Part shown: one piece after another, positions 53,429 to 64,000 of the stretch
Layout of the letters: each line of letters starts with the position of its first letter
Position numbering within the stretch: the stretch's first letter is position 1
Assembly (NCBI GenBank): GCA_022457155.1
Contig: JAJGOT010000441.1
Coordinates: 660,274-724,273, forward strand
Source: Cladopsammia gracilis
Taxonomy: Eukaryota > Cnidaria > Anthozoa > Scleractinia > Dendrophylliidae
Reading direction: 5' to 3'
DNA length: 64,000 bases
Program-made: the position numbers and the translations under genes
The notes under the pieces: generated by a model
Database searches by the model: none
Told to the model about the DNA's origin: nothing
The model's input: the letters and a program-made list of their open reading frames with translations, nothing else

Positions 53429-56400
53429 TCAGTTAAGGTTTTCTCTTGGAGCCGAGAATAACACACTGAGACAGTTAAACACAACTAAGAACAGAACAAT
53501 CCACATGAAAAATCGATTGAGCACCTGAGCAGCGAAACGCCATTCCTCTTTATGACGTTCCTTCTCCTCGTCTTTCTTAGTTCTTTGCACAAGAATTTCC
53601 AAAGCCTCTGACTGCTTCGGCGCATGACTAATTCGCTTCCGTACATTCAGGTTTCGATCGTCTAATTTCTTTAACTGGATCGGCGCGGTTGAGTCTGATC
53701 CAGGCTGGACAGCGCTATTAGTATGATTATTCGTATTCACAAAAGGGTTTGTAGATACAGGCTCTGAACTATCACCGCTATAGAGACGCTCTCCAAGTGA
53801 ATGTCTCCTCATATTTCGATTTCTTAAAAACCTCTTGGCCGAAACGCAAGATTCGCTGCTTTTGTTGGTGCTTTTCTTGACTCGTAACACATTTGCGCAC
53901 CACTGGCAGATGAAAAGTCGAACCCAGGCTGGCAGCGGCGTTGGAGAGTGATGGTGGAATGTGAGCACAACACAGGTGAATACGATGGAGATAAAAACAT
54001 TAACCATCGTCAACGTATAATATCGGGAAATCAACGGTACAACTTCGGATGTGGCCGGAAGCTCTTCGGCTAGTAAGAGAAGTATAACAGTTAATGAAAG
54101 CAGCACGGTGACACCCACATTCATTCTCTCGCCAGACTCCACCGGTAGGAAAAATCCAAGGATTGTTAAAGCTGACATGAGAATGCATGGAGTCAAGAAG
54201 TTTAGGATATAATACATCGTTCGACGACGAATTATAACATTGTAGGTAATAAAAGGATAGGGCTCCGGACAGCATCGATACTTGGTGATGAATTTTGTTA
54301 CAGGCATCCCAACCAGAACCCACTCTCCGTTATCGGTGAATGCCTCGGTGTCTCCAGGTCCACTGTGAAATATATCCAGACCTAGACCATGATATGACCA
54401 AGAGCCAAACTTCAGGATGCATTTCTGAAAAAAATAGACAGATTATTTGAATGGATTTATTTGACAGCGGCACAAAAGCCTGTGCATCGCTTCATCTAGA
54501 TTACTTGCAAGGCAGCATGTTCGAGTTGTAAGAGGCGCTGATTTGTTATTTAAAGTTCTCCTCTCAGGTGACCACTAGCTGGATCTGTGTACAAGGGCAG
54601 CCCTAGCTCCTATTCCAACAGTTGGGATTCGTAACAGTGTTTAGTTCAGTTTAGATAAACGAATCCAATTAGCACTCGTGTGGTTATTGGTTCAACACCA
54701 AAAAATATTACTTTTGTAATAAATAACCTGGTGCTTAATGTTCCAATCATGCTGTATGCATAATTAAAGTTTACCATATTTATGTCACAGGTACCCAGGA
54801 GAGAATTCCATGTTTCTCGATGGAGGTTGAACCTCCTCACACCGATTGAAGATTCTATAACATTTTGAATGGAAACTTAAAATGTCATTTCAAATTATGG
54901 AAAAACAAGTTGTACGAAACATGAAGAAGTGAGTCAGAAGGCGAATTTCTAATTTCAAGATATTTCTAAACATATTTTGTTACCTGATCATCAAATGGGA
55001 AATATGTTACGTCAATGGTGCATGAACTCTTGAATATTGTTGGGTAGAACCAGCCCACATCACCACTGGAGCTTATGGTTAGTCCATAATATTCTTCTTT
55101 CTCTTTGTCGTAATTATCATTAGCGCTAGAAAACGAAAAGCATAGAGAGAAAATTTCGGCGTTTTGGGAAATGACTTTTGAACCCTTGATATAGTAAATA
55201 AGTAAGCAATGTTAGGTAAAATGTATGTCTTGGATGATGTGGAGCAACTGACATAATGCAAGGCCACCTTCTCTCATTAACAGGTCAACTTTACAAAAAG
55301 TTGTTCAAAGGTTTTCTTTTTTTTGGCTGGCTGCACAAGTATAGCGAATTTGTGTTTTGATCACATATTGTAATGCACTGCGTGTAGACAATTATTTTAT
55401 CCGCTATTTAAAAGTAAGTAATGTAGCAGTTAATCTTAGAGTATTTTGGAACGCCTTTTTTCGGAAAACGAAAGGAATAGGACTATCACATTTCTACAAA
55501 ACACTATCGGAATTGAATGAAATGTAGACAAATCACTAACAGCACTGTTCAGCGCATACCCAATATAATTCATTTGGCTTAAATAAGGATGTTAAATGCA
55601 CGCTTACTTGTTATACAAAGTAATATCTGGAAGCCAGACTTTCTTCGAAGACGTCACAAACGACTTTATTGCTCCATAATCAGAGCTGTTCCATTTTAGT
55701 CTAAAATCCTTCCAATACTGAAAACAGAAAACATATAATACAAACTTGTTTTTTTCAAAAAACCCTGACTTGTCCAATAAAGCTTGTTAATAAGCAGGTG
55801 GTTTTGCTAAACACAATTAAGAGAGAATTTGACACAATATCAACAATAAAGTAAAGACACAACATTGAGGCAAGCTGAAGTTATCAGCTACGGTAATCAT
55901 GTTTTGAAAGCCAACTTTAAGAAGCATTCCTTTCATCAATATGGCCTTTCGTTTTAAGGCAGATCTATGGGTATTTCATGATTTTGAAATGTGCGGAGAG
56001 AAGTTATGAATAGTTAGAATTATTTCTCTTTTGGTTTGAAGGCTATATGGTTGTCATGTGTACTTACCAGTCTCACCCACACAATGGTGGTCATAGTTTG
56101 CAGTCGCTCATCCTACAAAAAAATAACCACTTCATCAGTATAATACACTATTAGCTGCTCGTTTATTTCATTGCCCTTGTAAGGTCAGAAAATCCGTACA
56201 ATTAGCACAAGTTGTAGTGGCGGATCTAGACACCATCATAAGGGGGAGAGGGGAGGGGATGGAAGGGGAGGGGAGGGGAGGGGAGGGCGGAGTGAATGAG
56301 GGAAGGACCCAGGAATAAAATATTACAGACTGAAAAATTTTCGGCCTTTCCCGCGTTGCCTTGCCTTGCCTTGCCTTGCCTCTCGTGTCCCTTCCCTATA

Positions 56401-59400
56401 TCCGCCACAGAGATGCATATTGAACATGAAACAAAAATGGTTGAACCTTCCTGAAACGTGCTCTGAACACATGGTTCGTCCCCCATTACCAAAGCGTGGT
56501 TACATGATTGCATACACTGCATTTGACGTTATTAAGCATTGAAACACCAGATAGGTAACAGAGTGTAGAGTAACAAAAACTATATGAGAAAAAAAGAATG
56601 TTGGATACACCAAAATCTCATGGATTTACATGGGAGTTGAAATTCAAAACCACCTAGTTTCATTTGTTTAAAGAACAGATCACGTCGTGCAGTGAATAAA
56701 TCTTTATAGAGTGGATAAACTGAAATTCAGTTATCGTGGATTTATCGATTGGATAAAGGTGCCTGTTCTTTGAGCAATCGGTGACTTAGGAATTTCGGCA
56801 AGGATAAAAGAATGGATATTAGCAAACCCCAAAACATGTCTATCAATAACATCCGCGCTCAGTCTTTCTATAACCACAACCCCCGGCAACTGTAGAAAAC
56901 GCGTAATCACGTCAATGTAATGTGGACGCTCTTAATCATAAAGTCCACAGTGTAGGCATGTCTGCTATTCGTAGTTTTAATCCCAAAGCGTTCATTAGTA
57001 AAAAAGACAGCAATCATGAATTTCATTTAAATAACAGACAACAACAACAAAAGTACATGTAGGTATCACCCCAGGAAAGTATATTTATAATAGTTTTCAT
57101 TTGAAGAGTGGCATTTAAGGATCACTTCCACGGATTTTAAAAAAAAATGGAGTTAACTTGTACCGACAGGATAATGAAAAGCATCATAGAAAAGTACTGT
57201 TCAATGGCTTTCATTTTCAATCAAAAGCTTAAAACACGTTGTCTGCCAGACACGAATGCTCTGCCGATACCTTCCATTTTAGTTGATCAGTCAAGGTTTG
57301 AATAGAACCGAGGATTCATTAGCAGTGGCGGATCCAATCTGCATCGTAAGGGGGGAGGGGGGGATTGAATTGGGGAGGGGTGGAGTGAATAAGGGGAAGG
57401 GAGAGTCGGACTGAAAATGGATTTCTGCAAGGTAATAAGGGCATTTACATAAATTATGTTTAGATATATAGATAGATAGATATAGATATATTATAGTAGA
57501 CCTGTACGTCTGGTTCTTTGCTGTGAGTTTGCGATCGAGTTTTCGTTGCAGCTGCATGTTCACTGTTGATGCATTTCTTATACATTCGGGTATTAATTTT
57601 GTTAATGAATTTCATTGTTTATCTCTCCAGGCTTAAAATTGAGTCGGTTACATTTAACACCAGCGACAACCCGGTGAAAAGGTAAAACTTATAAGCAAGA
57701 TGCCCAACTGAGATTTCATGTACGTTGCCACTGAGCCCTGATGATCTGTAATTTTAGGGACTACTTCGATATTCTATAAACTTATAGTACCTATTTAGTT
57801 TTAACATAACAAACGATGGTCTTTTTACTCGGCAGAAAATATATAGGAATTTGGTCAATTATCTTCAAAGAGATATCAATAATGCGAACCTGGCATTTAC
57901 GTGAACAACGGTATATTTTTCACTGTGGAACTTGCTAATTAAGGAGATGCTTAAACTCATTTTTCGATGGATTGCTAAAGTATACAGCAGTTCCTCGTAT
58001 ATTTCTATTTCTATTTCTCTCTATTTTTTATGTAAACGAAAAGCCAAACTTTTAAGGGCATGCCAAGAACATAACCAAAGCTAGAAATTAATTAAACTAA
58101 CATTTTTTCCAATTGTTCTGAGCATTAGAAAAACAGATACAGAATTGAGAAACGATTATGTTTGTTGTTTATCAAGAGCCAAACTGACCAAAAACTTGCT
58201 GACACACCAGATCTTGAATTAACCTTTGTTAAAGTTCCAATTGGAAACAAGATTGCTATTACTTCAGAGTGACTAGCTTTTATGTCATTTGATGTTGGAG
58301 ACAAAACCCAGTGTGGGTTTTGGGTGATTTGTTGCAAGGCTTGCAATACCCTTTGTTTTCCATTTTTAAAAATTAGGAACGTTTTAAGGACATTTTAAAA
58401 CTGAAATCCTCAAACCATTAAAAAACGGTTGGTAAAAAAAGTGTAGTTTCTTGTGGGGCTCCTTTTTTGGTGAATATCATTTTTTGGCGATTTTAATGAA
58501 TTGAACTTTGGCACTCACACAAGCACGATTGGAGATTCACAGTCCCACGGCCCAGCGGGACAAATGAAGCTAATTTTTTTATGAGCCCACTACAGCAAAA
58601 GCTCCAGGACTAACACAAACTATCTATTATTCATGTTCACATGTACCTCATCGATTAAATTGTAAAACCCAGATAAATCAAGCAACACAACCATCTTTTT
58701 TTGTTGTTGGCATATCTGATATCCACCAATGATCATTTTTGTACATAAACCAGAAAAAAAACTTTCATTGCTTCGTATATATACGTATGAGTGCAACCTT
58801 TCTATATTTTGAGCAATATAAGTTATTTAATGAAAACCCGTAGACTGCAAATTTGGAACAAAACTTTGTAACGCTTTTTTGAGAAACAAAGATCGTGTAC
58901 AATAATAACTTAGTTAGTTTCAGTTAGAAAAAAATGTCCAAAATACCTCATGTATAAACACTCCTTGAAGATAACATTAAAACGTAACGAGTAGGCGTTA
59001 AAACTTGTGTAAATTATGTTTAGGTAATAACGTCGCACTGAGACACTTACCAAATCGATAATTTGATTGAGGGCTATATCAAACTTAACTTTGACTGCAA
59101 TAGTATTAACTTTCTGAGGAATGATATTGGTACTGTAGTTTGTGAATAGGTCTGTCTGGAGCCTTTCCAAGTCTTGATAGTATTGTTTACTCGCACCTGC
59201 CAAGAAAAAAGTTTTTTTCCCAGTGACTTATCAATTCAGCAGTATATAAAAATACCAGTCGCAAGTTATAAAAAATTAAAAAAGGAAAATATTTGTAAAA
59301 TCGAGTTAGGTCATCTAACAACGAGAACTCTATGTTGCTTTTTCTTTTTCCCTTACTCAAAAGCTCACTGATTTATATTCATATATGAAAAGGCTTCGTT

Positions 59401-59817
59401 GATTAAAAATGAAAAAGTATAATGATTTCTTCTTGGGATGCAAACAGTTATAATTAAAATCGCCCAGTCCCTATCAGGCAATTTAAGACCGAACTTTGTT
59501 GCGTTCATTCTTGGTGTGTTTTATTCAAGAACTCGAAGATAAGAAAACTGAAATGGAGAATTGAGAGTTTCATTTTGTAGCAATTTTGTAACAAAAAGAC
59601 CCTTGTATTTGGGCAGCGATCCTCAAAACACTTACGTGTAACAAATATGTAAATGTTAAATATATCATACATGCAACCAATTTAGAAATTAAATCAGAAC
59701 ATCTAAGTGAAAAAGTGTGAAACCAAAAGTTAAAAATAAAATGTAACAAGAGAGCTTACCTATTGAATTAATACAGAACAGCAGGCAAATAAGGAGTTTT
59801 TCCATAGATGTACACAT
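53429..59817 (-). CDS. Nicotinic-acetylcholine-receptor alpha-like subunit, six exons (gene A)
   Basis: Exons 5' to 3': 59760-59817, 59051-59196, 56068-56112, 55608-55717, 54984-55125, 53429-54424, all GT-AG and in phase, about 498 residues. The signal peptide is in exon 1 ([15 protein letters not shown] at 59817 or 59805). The extracellular domain has [15 protein letters not shown] and the Cys-loop ([15 protein letters not shown] then KC, 13 residues between cysteines). Loop [11 protein letters not shown] keeps Tyr, vicinal Cys-Cys and the second Tyr, the mark of an alpha subunit that binds acetylcholine-type ligands. M1-M3 lie around 54240-53940, M2 reads [20 protein letters not shown] after GER (cation-selective type), and M4 ends before the stop. 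It is a tandem paralogue of gene B with identical sizes for exons 3-5. Introns are short here and no frame damage is seen. Confidence 0.93.
56246..56385. repeat. Low-complexity (gggga)n and (ccttg)n tracts in intron 2 of gene A
   Basis: gggaggggaggggaggggag at about 56260-56290, and ccttgccttgccttgccttg at about 56358-56380. A similar G-rich tract lies at about 57348-57385. Confidence 0.9.
57459..57495. repeat. (GATA)n-type microsatellite
   Basis: tagatatatagatagataga followed by tatagatata, in intron 2 of gene A. Confidence 0.85.
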
Positions 59818-62464
59818 TCTTGAAAAACCAAGACCTCAACACAGATGATAAATACACAACAAGCGGTGGAAACCCAATATTGTATCTGCGGCGGGGAATG
59901 TCAACAAACGCAAGACACGGCAAAGTATTCTCCGACTAGCCTGTTAGTGACGAGTCCTTATTGCCTTTGTTCGAAGCATCCAGAGCATGGACAAAATCGC
60001 TGCGGCCAGAGCCATACAAATGATATTTATGTTGCTTTTTGATAACAAGTTTCCCGCTCACGAATATAGGTGTTTTGTGGTCGGTTCGCAGACAGCCTAA
60101 CAATTAATTAATAATAGGATGGAAATTAACGAGCTAATCTAGCTTTCTGATTTAGTGAATTTGATAAACAATGGCTCACAATTTCGGTCAAAGAAAACCC
60201 CCTGGATTTAGAAATAAATTCGTTTGATACTTTCGGCGTTTCCAGAAGTGAAATCTTCTCAGTACTGATCAACTGGAATAGATAGCATCGTATAATCAAT
60301 GTCTAGATCTCCATACTTATAAAACAGATTATTTTTGTCACTTCGTATCCTTAAAAAGAATCCTTTCCATTAAAACATGAAAACGAATTAGGGTACACTA
60401 GAATCTTGTCATTGATTTGCATTTTTATTGACATTTTCTTTATTTCTTGGCGAACTGCCACTGAAACCATGTATAACTACCATAGCAAACGTTTTAATAT
60501 TTCTCCTTGTTTAAATGTCAAACAAAAGGAAAGAGAAAAATATCTGAATTGTTTACAGTTTCTTATTACTTTCTATAATCACTGCAATCGAAGCAAAAAA
60601 GCCGCTCATACTTAATTTGTACTTGTTTTATTTCGTCTCGCAATTAAGAGGATTAAGTTATTACACGCAACTGAAAACGAGATACACATTTGACACATTT
60701 ATCCTTATTCGTCTTGCTTATTTCAATCTTGTTTAAAAGCAGTTGACACTTTGAACACCGGTATGCATCATATAAATTGTACAAAAACCGATAAAGGAAT
60801 AAAACCTTAGTTTCTGAGAATTTTCCTATACACAGCAAGTTGATAATTGAGTCCATGCCAGAAATGCCCTATTCGTAATGAAAACGCAGATTCATTTTGT
60901 ATTTATTGTAATTGCTTTTGTTGTAATTTTATTTTATTCCGATTGTTTCTACTAAGGTGACTCTAATTTCTTATCTCATTATTTTCTTTTGATGATATGG
61001 TTGGTAGAGTTTCATTCTTTACCACTACGACTTTTAATTCACAACTTTGCCTGCCTCTGGGTCAAGCACAATACTGTATGTATACATTGTAAGTTAATCT
61101 GCAACAGAGTTCTTTTGTCATGTCACTTACGTCTCTGTCACGAGTTGCTTCCGTAAAGCGGCGTCGAGGTTCTCGTGAAAAATGAGTTGGATATTTGTGA
61201 ACTGGGTTCTTATAACTATTACCATTATCCGCATTAAACCGTGGTCAGAAATTTTACACCGTGTTAATAGAAAAAAAATACTTAAACTTTAAGTGAGACA
61301 GAAAACTCCCAAAACTCTAAACCTTAATAGTTTGGTAATGTCCTGGTTTATTTTGGCTTCAAGGATTTTCACTAGAATAGTCATCTATTCCGGCGATCGA
61401 AAGTCATGCATTACTATTGTTCATGCATTGTCCGTCCGCGGTAAACAAATTGAAAAGACTTCATAACGTTTAAATGCAATCATAAATATACATACATCAA
61501 CTGCCGGTGGAATATATTTCATTCTTATTTGTTCTCTTTCCTTCCTTGAGGGGCTGCGCAAGTACAATAGGACTTCCATCAGTGAAAGGGCTTATTACAA
61601 CATTTTTTACCTCGCGCCTTTCCTTGCACAACAAGCAGCGAATGAAAACCAGTTTTGCCACGCAAAAATTAAGCTCAACCGTACACAAATTGAGAGTTTT
61701 GTACGCAGAGCTTTCGTCTACTGAGAAGCCGAATGTAAAAAGTTCAATTCTGAATAAAAACAAACAAGAACAACAACTCTTCGAGTAGTGAAGTCGTGCT
61801 TTAAGAAGCTTTAAGGGTCTTGTAAATGTCCCTAAGGTACGAGAATTAAGTGGCTGTCTCCCTAAGATCCTCATAATCAAAATTAGTCATGAAACAGATT
61901 TTATTCAATTCTTCCATGTGAATTATACTTTGTCTAGTAACTTTAAAAACACATTTCGTTTGGTCTCAAAATGGTTTCTTCAGCAATTTACAGGGGGTCC
62001 CATGGGGGACCAAATTTGGCATTTTTTTAGTGCGAAAAATGCAAAAGCAGCAAGAGCAGCTCACAAAAACCGTCGACCAATCAGGAGCGAGTACATATAA
62101 TTAGCATCTCATTTGCATCTCATTAAGAGCCGGTCAGCCAATCAGAGGCCGAGTTGGAAAGGATGACATCATGGTTTGGCATGAAAGTGAGGCAAAAAAA
62201 ATTTGGGGGAGGGGTGGGGGGGCTTATAGTGACCTTAAAGGTGACTGAAAGGTCGTAATGATGGTGCAATTGGTTGGGATCCCTCGGGATGGTTCGGGAA
62301 TCGCTCGGGGGTCGCTCAGGGATGGTTTGAGTGACGGGTCGCTCTGGTTCCGCACGCGGGGTGGGTCCCAGATCCCGCTCGGCCAGAGAAACCAAAAAAT
62401 AACAGAAAATAACACAAAAAATGTAATTTATTAACAACGTAACGAAAAAACAAAAACTAGATTT
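59818..62464. other. Upstream region of gene A; no gene recognised
   Basis: Presumed promoter-bearing flank of gene A, but no core promoter motif stands out. Overlapping frames of 93 and 127 codons on opposite strands at 61497-61880 have no recognisable domain. From about 62160 the DNA becomes GC-rich, with gggatcc/cgctcgggg-type imperfect repeats leading to the Polinton polymerase. Confidence 0.45.
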
Positions 62465-62600
62465 ACAAGCGGGGACATGGGTTCCATCCCCGACTGGGAG
62501 AACGCCCCTTTGTTAGTAGTCACATAACGAAAACAACAACAAAAACTAGTTAACAAGCGGGGACATGGGTTCCATCCCCGACTGGGAGAACGCCCCTTTG
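62465..62600. repeat. Tandem direct repeat, 88-bp period
   Basis: Identical 48-bp cores (acaagcggggacatgggttc ... aacgcccctttg) at 62465-62512 and 62553-62600, separated by a related acgaaaacaacaacaaaaac spacer. Each core can fold (gggga...tcccc). They lie 53 bases beyond the polymerase stop codon and may mark the end region of that element. Confidence 0.85.
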
Positions 62601-62653
62601 ATAGTTCGTCGGCTCAAAAGTCACGTTACCACTGGGTTCGTGTCCGGGTTTTT

Positions 62654-64000
62654 TTAATCGACGAGATCGTCGTCGGGTCGAAGCCAACTAAAGCCATAAG
62701 GGAGAGTCTTGAAACTGATGTCATCGGCGATGACGCGTTTGTCGTAGAACACCCCCCATCGTTTGTCCCTGCGTACGGTGGTCAACGTCTTGGTGCGCTT
62801 GTCTCTCTGGATGAAATGCGGGTTGGGTACGTTGATGGTGCGGGGTTTGGGGAGAGGCGATCTTAGTTCGAGGAACAGGGTATCTTTCATGGCTTGAAAA
62901 TGTAGGCGTTGTTGCCCGCGCACGTTCAGGGTAAACCCGCGAATTTTCTCTTCCGTCTTTCCCAAGCGCGTCTTGTAGGCATAGTTTTTCGGGCCGCATG
63001 ATACGAATTCGACGATGACGTCACGATTGCCTTTCTTGTCGTCCAATTCGTCCGTCACCTCGCCGAGGAAATTGCCCAGGGGGATCTCGGGTTCGCCGGG
63101 TTTCCATTTGTAGACCACCGAATCCGTGTCGAAGTACAGGGCATTGTCTCCCACGCGATCCAGGCGATGGTACAGGCGTAGCCGGGCCCAACAGGTGGTG
63201 AATGCGGCCACGAAGACATTGGTGGTTTGACCGCCGGGGACGTCGTCGTCGATTTTGTCGTAGGCGATCTCGAGGCACTCCTCGTTCATGATGCGGAGAT
63301 CGTGGATGACGATCGTCCTATCTTTCATGAATTCGTACAGCTTGGCGAGCACGGTGATTTGCTCGATCTTCCGCTTGTTTTCCCGCTCGCCGAATTTTCC
63401 CCAGAAGGAATTGAGGGCCAGTTTGCTGGTGGCCTTTTTTCCCTTGTTGGATTTCATGTTGGCCCGATTGAGGCGGATCCTTTCCCGCCCCAAATAATCA
63501 TTCAGGAAGAACGTTTGCTGCTCCGGTGTTTTGAGACTTCCGTCGGCGTTGGGCGGCCACCCGGAGGCTTCCGTTTTCCCTTTCAGCCACACGTTGACAT
63601 AATCCTCGAACAGCCCGGTACGACGTTGCGCGGGGGGAAAGTGGTACACTTCGTGAATTTGGAGAATGCGATACCCCTTTTCCACGGCTTTGACTAGTTC
63701 GGGGGTGCACCACGTCCCTCGGATGCTGCGTTGACTCGCCGTGTGTTCGCACACCCAGGTTCGCTCGGTCATGCGTTTGGGGATCTCTTCTTCCACGCAG
63801 GCTCGACACAGCGGAAACGTGATTTTCTTTTTGCAACGGTACGGCAACACGGGGTGAAACAACCCTCGGGCGGTAACACGGTGCAGTCGGCGATGCCAAA
63901 GTATTGGGAGATGTCTTGCACCGGGTGGGTGACGATGACGGGGTGTCCGATGGGGTATTGGTCGTACTTGTTGACGGTGGGGTACAGTGACGTCACATCA
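62654..64000 (-). pseudogene. Polinton-type protein-primed DNA polymerase B, partial and frameshifted
   Basis: The C-terminal palm and thumb of a family-B, protein-primed polymerase. Motif A is MTSLYPTVN at about 63990, motif B is KLALNSFWGKFG at about 63420, and motif C is YFDTDSVVY at about 63120, with the metal-binding aspartates. A conserved Polinton-style linker (HEVYHFP, EASGWPPN) sits between A and B. The upstream segment (63996 to about 63865) and the 402-codon frame ending at 62654 are in different frames, with a one-base shift near 63860. The gene continues beyond the window, so the exonuclease and terminal-protein parts are not seen. The polymerase would replicate a linear element with covalently bound terminal protein. 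The visibly high GC content contrasts with the AT-rich element at 3.6-14.2 kb, suggesting a separate Polinton family. Confidence 0.88.

Noticed and set aside
61497..61880. Overlapping frames of 127 and 93 codons on opposite strands
   Set aside because: Neither has a recognisable domain or coding context.

Overview
The window looks like nuclear DNA of a marine invertebrate, most likely a cnidarian and probably an anthozoan (coral or sea anemone). The signs are AT-rich DNA packed with short inverted-repeat elements and tRNA-derived SINE fragments, intron-bearing animal genes (two nicotinic-receptor-type subunits and a homeobox gene), and Polinton/Maverick DNA. The genus cannot be told from the sequence alone.

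Layout. 1-2.6 kb: an open pogo/Tigger-type transposase on the minus strand. 3.56-14.2 kb: a decayed Polinton/adintovirus-like element. It carries a membrane-protein stub, small ORFs, a fibre-like protein, a packaging ATPase, a capsid gene set, a maturation protease, a phospholipase A2-like capsid protein, a chromodomain integrase and a zinc-finger gene. Most of its genes carry one or two frameshifts, its left end is cut inside a gene, and no DNA polymerase is visible in it. 14.2-26 kb: transposon-rich DNA with an inverted pair of exon fragments (14.2 and 23.7-24.1 kb) resembling Crypton-derived tyrosine-recombinase proteins, several MITEs and one copy of a 1-1.5 kb dispersed repeat. 26.3-26.9 kb: a divergent homeobox gene. 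28.5-30.9 kb: at least three nested transposons.

32.9-49.4 kb and 53.4-59.8 kb: two tandem six-exon genes, both on the minus strand, for nicotinic-acetylcholine-receptor-like subunits. All exons could be placed; reading phases join correctly and exons 3, 4 and 5 have identical sizes (45, 110 and 142 nt) in the two genes. The upstream gene, 53.4-59.8 kb, is compact. The other has a 9.4-kb third intron filled with repeats. These include a large inverted-repeat (foldback-like) structure whose arms hold arrays of a 20-bp unit, and an 80-bp insertion with 13-bp target-site duplications that recurs inside another repeat at 40 kb.

62.65 kb to the window end: a GC-rich, frameshifted Polinton-type protein-primed DNA polymerase B on the minus strand. 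Its composition differs clearly from the AT-rich element at 3.6-14.2 kb, so it probably belongs to a different Polinton lineage.

The host genes form a small ion-channel cluster that has been invaded repeatedly. In the virus-like element, rightward genes (capsid, protease, integrase) and leftward genes (ATPase, fibre, small ORFs) diverge from a symmetrical AT-rich promoter at 6.85-6.92 kb.
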